Of a DNA stretch of 64,000 nucleotides, positions 41,233 through 49,312 are shown piece by piece. Positions within the stretch are counted from its first letter, which is position 1, and each line of letters begins with the position of its first letter. Both the position numbers and the translations under genes were made by a program. The stretch covers positions 3,407,369-3,471,368 of the forward strand of contig NZ_CP100445.1 of assembly GCF_024227435.1 (NCBI RefSeq), written 5' to 3'. The DNA comes from Natrinema caseinilyticum (GTDB lineage: Archaea > Halobacteriota > Halobacteria > Halobacteriales > Natrialbaceae). The notes beneath the pieces were generated by a model. It did not search any database, was not told the origin of the DNA, and worked only from the letters and a program-made list of their open reading frames with translations.

Positions 41233-42543
41233 TCACCCGTCGTAGGGCCAGTCGCCAGTGATCCGCATCCCCTCTGCGAGGCCCTGCGACTCGAGGTCGG
41301 CGGCGATAGCTGCGGGCTCCCTGTGTTCGACCGTCACCTCGTCGCGGGCGAGTTCGACGACGTAGGCGGAAAGAAGGACGGCCTGTTCAGACAGCGTTCG
41401 GGGCTCGAGTTTCTCGATGGTGTCCGCGAAGGTGTGGCCCCAGCCGCGGCCGGCGTCGTCCGACATCGATTTGACGTGACAGCCGGGGACTCCCCATTTG
41501 GCAAACGACCAGTGGTCGCTGTGGGGACCGACGCGCGGCACCGTCTCGATCGGGTGATCGTAGCGGTCCGCGACGGTAGTCGCGGTCTCCTCGAGCGCAT
41601 CGAATCCGTGCGTGACGATCGACAGCGTTCGATCGCGGACGACACCGTCGTTGTTGACCACCGCCTTGATCGCCTCGCGGTCGGCGCGCTCCGCGTACCG
41701 CGTGGATCCGACGAGTCCGACCTCTTCGGCGCCGAACGCGACGAATTCGACGCGGGTCTCGAGTTCGTCCTCGCGATCCGCGAGCGCGTTCGCCAGTTCG
41801 ACCACCATCGCGGTTCCCGCTCCGTTGTCCATGGCGCCCTCCGAGATGTCGTGGGCGTCGACGTGACTCGTCACGAGGACGCGTTCGTCCGTGTCGGGCC
41901 CGAGTTCGGCCCGGACGTTCTGACTCCGGGCCGGGTTGATATCCGCTTCGACGGAGACCGAGATCGATTGGCCGTCGAACCGGCGAGCCAACCGGGCACC
42001 GACCTCGCTCGAGACGCCGAGGGCGGGGATCGGGCCGATGGGGTCTTCTTTCCAGCCGACGCTGCCGGTCGGCGGGAGACACCCCTCGACGTGATTTCGA
42101 TAGAGAAAGCCCGCCGCGCCGCCCTCGACGGCGTGGTGGTATTTCTCCCGCCGGTGGATATACCGGTCGGAGTAGGCGGGCACGTCGCTGCGAACCATCA
42201 CGATGGCGTCTTCGACGTCGGTCGCTGCGAAGTCTTCGGGCAGGCCGTAGCCGAGATCGATCAGTCGCGCATCGACGCGGCCGGAGGGACTGCGCGGCAG
42301 GGCGATGCAGTCCTGGGTCGTGTCGCCGGCCCCGATCGCGCTCTCGTCGCGCGTCCACCCCTGAATGTCGAACGACTCGAGGCGAGCGTTTCGCGCGCCG
42401 ACGTCGGTGAGCGCGTCTCGGGTCAGTTCCGCGGCCTCGCGTTCCCCCTCGCTGCCGGCCATCCGGTTTCCCACGTCGACCAGACGCTCGAGGTGGGTCC
42501 AGCCGACGTCGCTCTCGAACACGGGTCCGATCCAGTCGGTCAT
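41233..42543 (-). CDS. M28-family zinc aminopeptidase
   Basis: 436 aa. A PA-like insert sits in the N-terminal half. Zinc ligands: His/Asp in VTSHVDAHDISEGAMDNGAG, GluGlu in FGAEEVGLVGS, Asp in VVNNDGV, and His in GWGHTFADTIEKL. M28 enzymes cleave N-terminal residues. No signal peptide seen, so cytoplasmic, perhaps finishing peptides made by the proteasome or Lon. ATG at 42543 is preferred to GTG 42552. Confidence 0.92.
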   Translation of the reverse strand: MTDWIGPVFESDVGWTHLERLVDVGNRMAGSEGEREAAELTRDALTDVGARNARLESFDIQGWTRDESAIGAGDTTQDCIALPRSPSGRVDARLIDLGYGLPEDFAATDVEDAIVMVRSDVPAYSDRYIHRREKYHHAVEGGAAGFLYRNHVEGCLPPTGSVGWKEDPIGPIPALGVSSEVGARLARRFDGQSISVSVEADINPARSQNVRAELGPDTDERVLVTSHVDAHDISEGAMDNGAGTAMVVELANALADREDELETRVEFVAFGAEEVGLVGSTRYAERADREAIKAVVNNDGVVRDRTLSIVTHGFDALEETATTVADRYDHPIETVPRVGPHSDHWSFAKWGVPGCHVKSMSDDAGRGWGHTFADTIEKLEPRTLSEQAVLLSAYVVELARDEVTVEHREPAAIAADLESQGLAEGMRITGDWPYDG

Positions 42544-42642
42544 GGCAGCCACCTCGAGACACGACCGGGTAATTGTATCGTTCGATCGCCACGTCTCCCG
42601 TGGTCGATGGCACCATCCAGTGATACGACAAACTACGAATCT

Positions 42643-42651
42643 TTTTTACGC
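42643..42651 (+). promoter_or_regulatory. Poly-T TATA-like element before the prenyl synthase
   Basis: CTTTTTTAC about 25 nt before ATG 42672, consistent with a leaderless transcript. Confidence 0.5.
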
Positions 42652-42671
42652 CGCTCCAACTCGACACGGGT

Positions 42672-43736
42672 ATGCGGGAGACGCTTGCCGACTGGCGGCC
42701 GGCGATCGACGAGGAGATCGCCACCCTGATTCCACGCGATATCGACGCCGATTACCTCGAGTCCTTCTTTGGTCCCCCGACGTACGCGTACGATCCGCAC
42801 GGTATCCAGAACGCCTTAGCGGTGCCACTGTGGGACCTGCTCGACCGCGGCGGGAAGCGGTGGCGTGCGGTACTCTTCCTCGTGTTCGTCGAAGGCTTCG
42901 GCGAGGACCCGGCCGAGTACCTGCCGTACGCGTGTATTCCAGAGATCCTGCACAACGGGACGATCATCGTCGACGACGTCGAGGACGGCGCCACGATTCG
43001 ACGCGGCGAACCAGCACTGCACCGCGTCTACGGTCGCGACGTCGCACTGAACGCCGGCAACGCGATGTACTTTTTGCCGCTGAAGATCCTCACGCGGGAT
43101 CCGGCAAACCTCCCGGCAGAACAGCGATTGGCCGCCTACGAGATGCTGATGCACGAACTCAACCGGACGCACCTCGGTCAGGGGATGGATATCTGCTGGC
43201 ACAACGAACGCGAGGTCCGGATCGGTACGGAAGAGTACCTCGAAATGTGCGCGTGCAAGACCGGCTGTCTCGGCCGGATCGTCGCTCGATTGGCCGCGAT
43301 AATCACCGGCCAGCCACCCGAGGTAGAACAGGCGGTCGCCGACTACGCTGAACTGACCGCGGTCGCGTTCCAGATCGGCGACGACATCCTGGACGTCGAG
43401 CACTCGCTCGGTCGGGCCGGCGAGTTCGGCAAGGAGTTCGGAAACGACATTCGGGAGGGCAAGAAGACGCTGCTCGTGATTCACGCACTCCGAGAAAGCG
43501 ACCCCGACGGCGCTCGACGCCTCCAGGAAATCCTCGAGTCCGACGACAACACCGACGACGAGATCAGAGCCGCCCTCGAAATACTCGAGGACGCCGGCAG
43601 CATCGATTACGCCCGCGAACGCGCGCTCGAGTTGGCCGCCGAGGCTCGAGCGGCGATCGACGGCCTGGATTTCGACGACGAGACGACTCGCAAACTCGAG
43701 GAATTCACCGAGTTCGTCATCGAACGCGACGAGTAG
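42672..43736 (+). CDS. Polyprenyl synthetase (short-chain isoprenyl diphosphate synthase)
   Basis: 354 aa all-helical prenyltransferase adding isopentenyl units to allylic diphosphates. First Asp-rich motif IIVDDVEDG, second QIGDDILDVE, with EGKKTLLVIHAL after it. It could be the geranylgeranyl or farnesylgeranyl diphosphate synthase for archaeal lipids; chain length cannot be set from sequence without the residues before the first motif being modelled. Pairs in pathway with mvaD at 37169. Confidence 0.93.
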   Translation: MRETLADWRPAIDEEIATLIPRDIDADYLESFFGPPTYAYDPHGIQNALAVPLWDLLDRGGKRWRAVLFLVFVEGFGEDPAEYLPYACIPEILHNGTIIVDDVEDGATIRRGEPALHRVYGRDVALNAGNAMYFLPLKILTRDPANLPAEQRLAAYEMLMHELNRTHLGQGMDICWHNEREVRIGTEEYLEMCACKTGCLGRIVARLAAIITGQPPEVEQAVADYAELTAVAFQIGDDILDVEHSLGRAGEFGKEFGNDIREGKKTLLVIHALRESDPDGARRLQEILESDDNTDDEIRAALEILEDAGSIDYARERALELAAEARAAIDGLDFDDETTRKLEEFTEFVIERDE

Positions 43737-43761
43737 CGGTGTCCGATGCTGGCCATCGGTA

Positions 43762-44466
43762 TCATTTCCAACTGCCGGGCTCCTCGCCGTGGAACTCGCC
43801 TTTCGCTTTCCGCCGGCCCGATTTGAACGTGAACACGGTCACGGCGAGATAGAACGCGGCGACGGCGACGATTACGACTTCGCCCGGGACGCCGGGGATG
43901 GAGGCGGTTTGTGTCCACACCTCACCGGGCTCGTAGAGCGAGATCCGAAACAGCCACGCGACCCCGAGAAGCACGAAGAGGGGATAATAGATCCGTCGCA
44001 ATCGGCGTGAGAGGGCCTCCCTGTAGGATACCTTGATCGTCGGGTTCCGGAGGTCGTCGCTGAGTTCGCCGCGCCAGTCCTCGAGCGACGTGCCGTTCGG
44101 TTGGAAGGCGTTAGCGAACAGGTTCTCCTCCAGGAGGCGAACCCGTGCCCGGGTCGCGTCGTACGCCCGGTAGCGCCGAACGTCGAACACGAGAAACAAG
44201 GAGACGCCAACGAGGCCGATCAACAGCATGTACGCGGAGGCGTCACCCCCCTGGAAGGCGAGCGCGAGGACGGCCGTGACGGTGACGATCGCCCAGTCGG
44301 TCGTGAGATCGAGTCGCGAAAGGCGGTTTCCCTGCTTCGATACCTCGCCACGGTAGTAATGGGGCATCAGCGAGAGGAATTCCTCGCGGTCGGCCGCGGC
44401 GGCGGCCGCGACGTTTCGCTCCTCGGAGCCCGTCGAATCGAACTCTTCGGGGTCTGGTTCCGTCAC
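43762..44466 (-). CDS. DUF2270-family membrane protein
   Basis: 234 aa. An acidic N-terminus, then FLSLMPHYYRGEVSKQGN (the family opening) and about four TM segments: two near AIVTVTAVLALAFQGG/AYMLLIGLVGVSLFLVF and two in the C-terminal half (YYPLFVLLGVAWLFRI, VVIVAVAAFYLAVTVF). Conserved polar stretch DVRRYRAYDATRARVRLLEEN. A GTG at 44466 is the likely start; the frame further upstream is not protein-like. Function unknown. Confidence 0.85.
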   Translation of the reverse strand: MTEPDPEEFDSTGSEERNVAAAAAADREEFLSLMPHYYRGEVSKQGNRLSRLDLTTDWAIVTVTAVLALAFQGGDASAYMLLIGLVGVSLFLVFDVRRYRAYDATRARVRLLEENLFANAFQPNGTSLEDWRGELSDDLRNPTIKVSYREALSRRLRRIYYPLFVLLGVAWLFRISLYEPGEVWTQTASIPGVPGEVVIVAVAAFYLAVTVFTFKSGRRKAKGEFHGEEPGSWK

Positions 44467-44878
44467 TATCCTCCACCTCCGGCACCCGGCAAACGCGTTC
44501 CGGCACCCGGCAAACGCGTCCGTGCGCGACCTCGAGGCGGGTGCGAGCCCCATCGATCGAACGCCGTTCCTCGAGTCGTCGTGCGATAGTCGGGACCCCT
44601 CGAGGACTGCAAGCGCTCGGGGAGCGGACCGGGCGCGGCGGGCGCCAGATTCACAGAATACATAGGATCCGTAGTCGTGGCACGACGATGACCCTTTCGT
44701 CGCAGACGGACCGCCTCCGGACTCCGGCTGGGTCCGACGGTGGATTCCGGCTCGAGCGACCCGTGATCCCGACTCGAGGAGTGGGTCCCGGCGCGCGCGT
44801 TGACCGTTCGCGCACGTGACAGTCACGACACCCGACCGGTAGGGCCAGGTTCAACGTCCTCGACGTGGAACGACGGCT
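44467..44878. other. Intergenic region with a 21-bp tandem duplication
   Basis: 412 bases. 44481-44501 and 44502-44522 are a tandem repeat (GGCACCCGGCAAACGCGT core, differing at the end). No gene is supported; a 43-codon frame at 44688-44819 follows an AATACATA element by about 26 nt but has no recognisable content. Confidence 0.5.
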
Positions 44879-45268
44879 ATGGCGGATCACTCGATCCAGG
44901 CCGAACCCGATCGGACCGACCCCGCACGGCCGTGGCACGTCCTCGTGGCCCTCGGATTCGCCGGCTCGGAAGTGGGCATCGTCGTCGACGCGGTCCCCGT
45001 CGCCGTCGTCGGACTGGTCCTGTTCGCCGCGAGCGTCGCCGGCATCCTCCGGGACGCTGACTACGTCGACGATCCGGTGGCACTCGCGGGCGGGTTCGGC
45101 GCGGCGTTCGTCGCCGTCGGCGCAGTGCTGGTCGCCCACGGAACCGGGACGGTTCCGGTCGGGGTCCTCGAGCCACTCTCCGGATTGGCGAGTCGCGGCG
45201 TCGCGCTCGTCGTGGCCGGCTTCCTGACGATCGGTGGCGCCGTGGCCGTGCGCTCTCGGAAGCCCTAG
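44879..45268 (+). CDS. Four-TM small membrane protein (DUF7541-like)
   Basis: 129 aa with a polar N-terminus (ADHSIQAEPDRTDPARPWHV) and four helices, ending RSRKP. I recall such proteins grouped with the two that follow here near terminal oxidase genes in haloarchaea, but no oxidase gene is in this window; the family numbers are from memory. Confidence 0.65.
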   Translation: MADHSIQAEPDRTDPARPWHVLVALGFAGSEVGIVVDAVPVAVVGLVLFAASVAGILRDADYVDDPVALAGGFGAAFVAVGAVLVAHGTGTVPVGVLEPLSGLASRGVALVVAGFLTIGGAVAVRSRKP

Positions 45269-45358
45269 CGGATGGAATCGCCGATTCGACTGCGGAACCG
45301 CACCCGCGGCTCCGCCCGATAAACCACCCGACGTCTCAATGAGTCACCCAGCATCCCG

Positions 45359-45607
45359 ATGAGCCGACCAGCGTTCGACGCGGAAGTCGCACTCGATCTC
45401 GCGGTCAACCTGATCCCGTTCGCGATCATCGCGTTTTTCGTCCTCGTCTTCGCGGTGTTCAACCCGTGGGGGTTCGATCCGCTTCAGTCGACCGTCCAGT
45501 TCACCATTCTCCTGGCGACGATGCTTCTCCTCGCGGTCGTGACCCTCATCGCGGCCAGGGCGATCGAGACGGACGATCGCACGCAACAGGAAGTAACTGA
45601 GTACTGA
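45359..45607 (+). CDS. Small two-TM protein (DUF6684-like)
   Basis: 82 aa. DLAVNLIPFAIIAFFVLVFA, a NPWGFDPLQSTVQF loop and a second helix MLLLAVVTLIAARAI, ending in an acidic tail. The NPWGFDPLQS loop is typical of the haloarchaeal family. Probably one unit with its neighbours. Confidence 0.75.
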   Translation: MSRPAFDAEVALDLAVNLIPFAIIAFFVLVFAVFNPWGFDPLQSTVQFTILLATMLLLAVVTLIAARAIETDDRTQQEVTEY

Positions 45608-45675
45608 TATGCACGAAACGATGTTCTCCCGCGTGCTCGTCCCGTCGCTGCGCGGGAAAACCCTCCGTTCGAACC

Positions 45676-45957
45676 GTGAGACGAATACCCGTGCTCGCTG
45701 ATCGAACGGTCGGCGGCCGGACCGCCGTCGCCGGCCTCGGTCTCGCGCTCGTGGCCGCGACCGCCGCGTTCGGAGCGCTGCTCGGTGCGACGCTGCCGCG
45801 CCACCTCGGCGTCGAGGACATGTCCCTGTTCGCGCTCGCGATTCCCATCACGCCGCTGACGCTCGCCGTCTACGGAGCCGCCGCGATGGGTTCCGTGCTG
45901 CTGACCGTCGGCCTCGTCGTCCGCGTCGTGTCTCGATTCGACGACGAGGGAGGATAG
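45676..45957 (+). CDS. Three-TM small membrane protein (DUF7520-like)
   Basis: 93 aa, GTG start. Helices around 18-38, 49-69 and 71-90, with an acidic end FDDEGG. Family assignment is from memory. Could be part of a membrane cluster with 44879 and 45359. A 31-codon frame at 45609 overlaps its start and is not supported. Confidence 0.65.
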   Translation: MRRIPVLADRTVGGRTAVAGLGLALVAATAAFGALLGATLPRHLGVEDMSLFALAIPITPLTLAVYGAAAMGSVLLTVGLVVRVVSRFDDEGG

Positions 45958-46021
45958 TCGGACGCGACGGCCTCGAGTGGCAACTTCGCGGGGACCAGTT
46001 TCGAGTCGCGTTCGAGGTCAC

Positions 46022-47722
46022 TCACGCCAGTCCGATCTTCTCGCTGTAGGCCCCGTACTGCGCTTCGAACACCGCCATGATCTCCCCCATCGTCGCGTAG
46101 GCTTTCACCGCGTCGACGATGTACGGCATCGCGTTTTCGCCCCGCTCGCAGGCCGCACCCAGATCCGCGAGCGCCCGTTCGACCGCCTCGTCGTCTCGGT
46201 CCGTCTTGACGTCCTCGAGCCGGTCGAGCTGGCGCTCGGCGGTGGCCTCGTCGATCTGCAGGATGTCGGGGCTGGTGTCTTCCTCGAGCGTGTACTCGTT
46301 GACGCCGACGACGACTTCCTCGCCCCGTTCGACGCGTTCCTGGTACTCGTAGGAGGCCTCCTGGATCTCGCGAAGGAAGTAGCCATCGTCGATTCCTGCG
46401 AGGATACCGTCGCGGACCGACCCGTCGCCCAGGTCGCGAATTTCCTCGATGTAGCGCATGGCTCGCGCCTCGATTTCGTTCGTGAGCGTTTCGACGGCGA
46501 AGGAGCCACCCATCGGGTCGACGATGTCGGCCGCGCCGGACTCCTCGGCGATGATCTGTTGGGTGCGCAGTGCGACCCGGACGGCCTCCTCGCCGGGCAG
46601 CGCCAGCGCCTCGTCGAAGCTGTTGGTGTGTAGCGATTGGGTGCCGCCGAGGACGCCGGCGAGCGCCTGGATCGTCACCCGGACGACGTTGTTCAGCGGT
46701 TGCTGAGCCGTCAGCGACTGCCCCGCCGTCTGCGTGTGGAACTTGAGCCGCTTCGACTCGTCGGCTTCGGCGCCGTACCACTCGTCCATCACTCGCGCGT
46801 AGATCCGACGCGCCGCTCGGAACTTCGCGATTTCCTCGAAAAAGGAGTTGTGACAGTTGAAGAAAAACGACAGACGGGGGGCGAACTCGTCGACGTCGAG
46901 CCCCCTGTCGAGTGCGTCTTCCACGTATCCGAACCCGTCGGCGAGCGTGAACGCGAGTTCCTGGACCGCCGTCGACCCGGCCTCGCGGATGTGGTACCCC
47001 GAAATCGAGATCGGATGGAACCGTGGCGTCTCCGCCGTACTGAACTCGAGGACGTCCGTGACGAGACCGAGCGAGGCCTCCGGTGGGATCACCCACTCTT
47101 TCTGGGCGATAAACTCCTTGAACATATCGTTCTGGAGGGTTCCACGCAGTTTCTCGCGAGGGACGCCGCGTCGATCGGCCAGCGCGATGTACATGGCGTA
47201 GATAACCGGCGCGGACGGGTTGATCGTGAACGACGTCGAAATGTCGGCGAGGTCGATCCCGTCGAAGAGGATCTCCATGTCCCGCAGCGTGTCGACCGCG
47301 ACGCCTTCCTTCCCGATCTCGCCCTGGCTCATGGGATCGTCCGAATCGAGTCCCATAAGCGACGGCATGTCGAATGCCACCGAGAGCCCGGTCTGGCCCT
47401 CGTCGATCAGGTAGTGAAAGCGCTCGTTGGTCTCTTCGGCGGTTCCGAAGCCGGCGAACTGGCGCATCGTCCACGTCCGACCGCGGTACATCGTCGGATA
47501 CGGCCCTCTGGTGTAGGGCTCTTCGCCCGGGAATCCGAGATCCTCGAGGTAATCGAGATCCGAAACGTCCGCGGGCGTGTAGAGGCGGTCGACCTCGTGA
47601 TTCGAGACGGTCGCGAACTCGTCGGCACGCTCGCCGTGGCGCTCGAGTGCCGACTCGAGCGTCTCGGCTTCCCACCGTCGTTCAGCCTCGCGAATTTGCT
47701 CGAGATCCTCCGTATCGTACAT
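46022..47722 (-). CDS. mutA: Methylmalonyl-CoA mutase, large (alpha, N-terminal) subunit
   Basis: 566 aa, B12-dependent isomerase of methylmalonyl-CoA and succinyl-CoA. The TIM-barrel domain is clear: RGPYPTMYRGRTWTMRQFAG, GLSVAFDMPSLMGLDSD, SITINPSA-like STSFTINPSAPVIYAMY and TQTAGQSLTAQQPLNNVVR. No B12-binding domain (DxHxxG) is fused, as in archaea where a separate small subunit carries it; that gene is not next door. ATG at 47722 (MYDTEDLEQIREAE) is chosen; GTG 47743 is the alternative. Confidence 0.95.
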   Translation of the reverse strand: MYDTEDLEQIREAERRWEAETLESALERHGERADEFATVSNHEVDRLYTPADVSDLDYLEDLGFPGEEPYTRGPYPTMYRGRTWTMRQFAGFGTAEETNERFHYLIDEGQTGLSVAFDMPSLMGLDSDDPMSQGEIGKEGVAVDTLRDMEILFDGIDLADISTSFTINPSAPVIYAMYIALADRRGVPREKLRGTLQNDMFKEFIAQKEWVIPPEASLGLVTDVLEFSTAETPRFHPISISGYHIREAGSTAVQELAFTLADGFGYVEDALDRGLDVDEFAPRLSFFFNCHNSFFEEIAKFRAARRIYARVMDEWYGAEADESKRLKFHTQTAGQSLTAQQPLNNVVRVTIQALAGVLGGTQSLHTNSFDEALALPGEEAVRVALRTQQIIAEESGAADIVDPMGGSFAVETLTNEIEARAMRYIEEIRDLGDGSVRDGILAGIDDGYFLREIQEASYEYQERVERGEEVVVGVNEYTLEEDTSPDILQIDEATAERQLDRLEDVKTDRDDEAVERALADLGAACERGENAMPYIVDAVKAYATMGEIMAVFEAQYGAYSEKIGLA

Positions 47723-47996
47723 GGGTGTAACATTTGCCGACACCGCAATGAAGGTTCGGGGACGACGGCCATCCGTGAGAACTGTTCGGGAGGGAGAATA
47801 CGCTCAAACCGCTGGCATCGACGACTCCGCTCGAACCGTTAGCGTCAACGACGACCGGTGAGACCCGACGTGTCCCCGGTGGTCTACAGTATCGCTGGTT
47901 CTGCGGGTCCGGCGCGGTGCCCGTCGGTTGTCGTCGATTCTCGCAGTCGTCGTTCCACACCTCTCGACGGTCGCTTCACGCCTCGCGGCCGCCGTC

Positions 47997-48830
47997 TCAC
48001 GCGTCGTCGTCGCTCGCTACGTCGCTGCGGTCAGATTGGAGTCGCTTAGTCGTCTGGACCAGCGGGTGGCGGGCGTAATCGACGACGTCGATGTCGTCGA
48101 TTCGATCGAGGCCTTCCTTCTCCGCCGTGCGAGCCATCCCGAGATCGATCTCGTATTCGACGACGATGACGTACGCGTCCATCTCGTCGATTCCGAGTCG
48201 GTCGGCCGCGAGGACACGATGGTGGCCGTCCGCCAGGAGAAGGGTTCCGCCGTTGTCGATAACCACCAGCGGCTCGGCGAGGCCTCGCTCGAGTTCGTAT
48301 CGCCGCCCCTCGAGTTCGTCGGCGTATACCCGCCCCTGGGTCGGGGTGAGATCCGCGAGCGGGACCGTTCGGCGCTCCTCCCGCAGATCGATCTCGTGGA
48401 TCTGCTCTAGAGTCCGCATCAATTTGCCGACCTTCTCCGGGGTCGCACGTTCGATCTGACTGCGGATGACGTCGGCGTTGGAGATGATCCCCACGAGGTT
48501 GCCCGCGTCGTCGACGACGGGGAGTTTCTGAATGCCCGACCGCAGAATGACTCGGGCGGCGTCGTTTACCTTCATGTCGGGGTGGGCGACCAGCAGATCG
48601 GTCGCCATGACCTTGAAGATTGGATCGCCGTCGTCGGCGAGCAACAGGTCGCGGGCGCTGACGAACCCTTCGACGCGGCGGCGATCGCAGACGGGAAAGC
48701 CGCTGTGCTCTTCGCTTTCGGCGATCCGCGTCGCGACCTCTCCGACGGTTTCGTCGGGCGAGACCGTCGCCACGTCGCGCGTCATGTAGTCTTTGACCCG
48801 GGGTTTCGTCCGGTCCGGCACGACCTCCAT
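47997..48830 (-). CDS. CBS-domain pair fused to a ParB-like domain
   Basis: 277 aa. Two CBS motifs (VKDYMTRDVATVSPDETVGE and MATDLLVAHPDMKVNDAA) form one Bateman module that senses adenosyl nucleotides. The C-terminal half is ParB-like: DLTPTQGRVYADELEGRRYE and VIDNGGTLLLADGHHRVLAA (the GHHR motif of the ParB/sulfiredoxin fold). Possible nucleotide-sensing DNA or phosphate enzyme. A leaderless ATG at 48830 with CTTTTGCG (about 48856-48863) upstream. Confidence 0.88.
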   Translation of the reverse strand: MEVVPDRTKPRVKDYMTRDVATVSPDETVGEVATRIAESEEHSGFPVCDRRRVEGFVSARDLLLADDGDPIFKVMATDLLVAHPDMKVNDAARVILRSGIQKLPVVDDAGNLVGIISNADVIRSQIERATPEKVGKLMRTLEQIHEIDLREERRTVPLADLTPTQGRVYADELEGRRYELERGLAEPLVVIDNGGTLLLADGHHRVLAADRLGIDEMDAYVIVVEYEIDLGMARTAEKEGLDRIDDIDVVDYARHPLVQTTKRLQSDRSDVASDDDA

Positions 48831-48939
48831 ACGCGGCCGTACGCGGTCCGCGCGCAAAAGTACTGGTACTTTACCCGCTCCGGGAAAACGACCGCGGCCG
48901 GACTCGACGGCTCCTCACCGCACCCCGAGCGCGACCGGT

Positions 48940-49080
48940 TCAATTCAGAATGAGGGCGAACCCGGCCACCGACATCATGATCGCGATCCCAACCAGCAGA
49001 AGTAAGAACAACTCCTTTTCGGATAGTCGTCCTCGCTGGACCCGAGTCGACGCGTCTGGATCGCCGTTATCCGGACTCAC
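48940..49080 (-). CDS. 46-aa single-TM protein
   Basis: GTG start at 49080, MSPDNGDPDASTRVQRGRLS, then KELFLLLLVGIAIMMSVAGF and ALILN. One TM helix close to the end and a polar N-terminus, a clean membrane microprotein with haloarchaeal codon use. No family recognised. Confidence 0.6.
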   Translation of the reverse strand: MSPDNGDPDASTRVQRGRLSEKELFLLLLVGIAIMMSVAGFALILN

Positions 49081-49097
49081 GTGGGATCAGTGTCCTT

Positions 49098-49304
49098 CTA
49101 CACCCCCGTCACGGAAGAGCGTTTCCCGGCGGCCTGGTCCCGAACCCGCATCGACGATCGAGTCCCGTCCCGATACCACCGCGTCTCGACGACGAACGCT
49201 CGAACGACCGCCGGTCCGACGACATCCGTCCGATCCGTCACCGCGATCCAGGCGACATCGACGTCGTGCTCGAGGCCGCCGTCGACGATGGCGACCGGGA
49301 ACAC
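49098..49304 (-). CDS. Possible small ORF downstream of the beta-helix gene
   Basis: 68 codons starting at GTG 49304 just past the beta-helix stop. Reads as plausible protein (PVAIVDGGLEHDVDVAWIAV, VVRAFVVETRWYRDGTRSS), including an aromatic-rich segment, but no family or domain is recognised. Could be a small partner gene or chance. Confidence 0.3.
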   Translation of the reverse strand: MFPVAIVDGGLEHDVDVAWIAVTDRTDVVGPAVVRAFVVETRWYRDGTRSSMRVRDQAAGKRSSVTGV

Positions 49305-49312
49305 GATTTCCG

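Noticed and set aside
45609-45704. 31-codon frame between the DUF6684-like and DUF7520-like genes
   Set aside because: Overlaps the next start, no protein features, likely chance.
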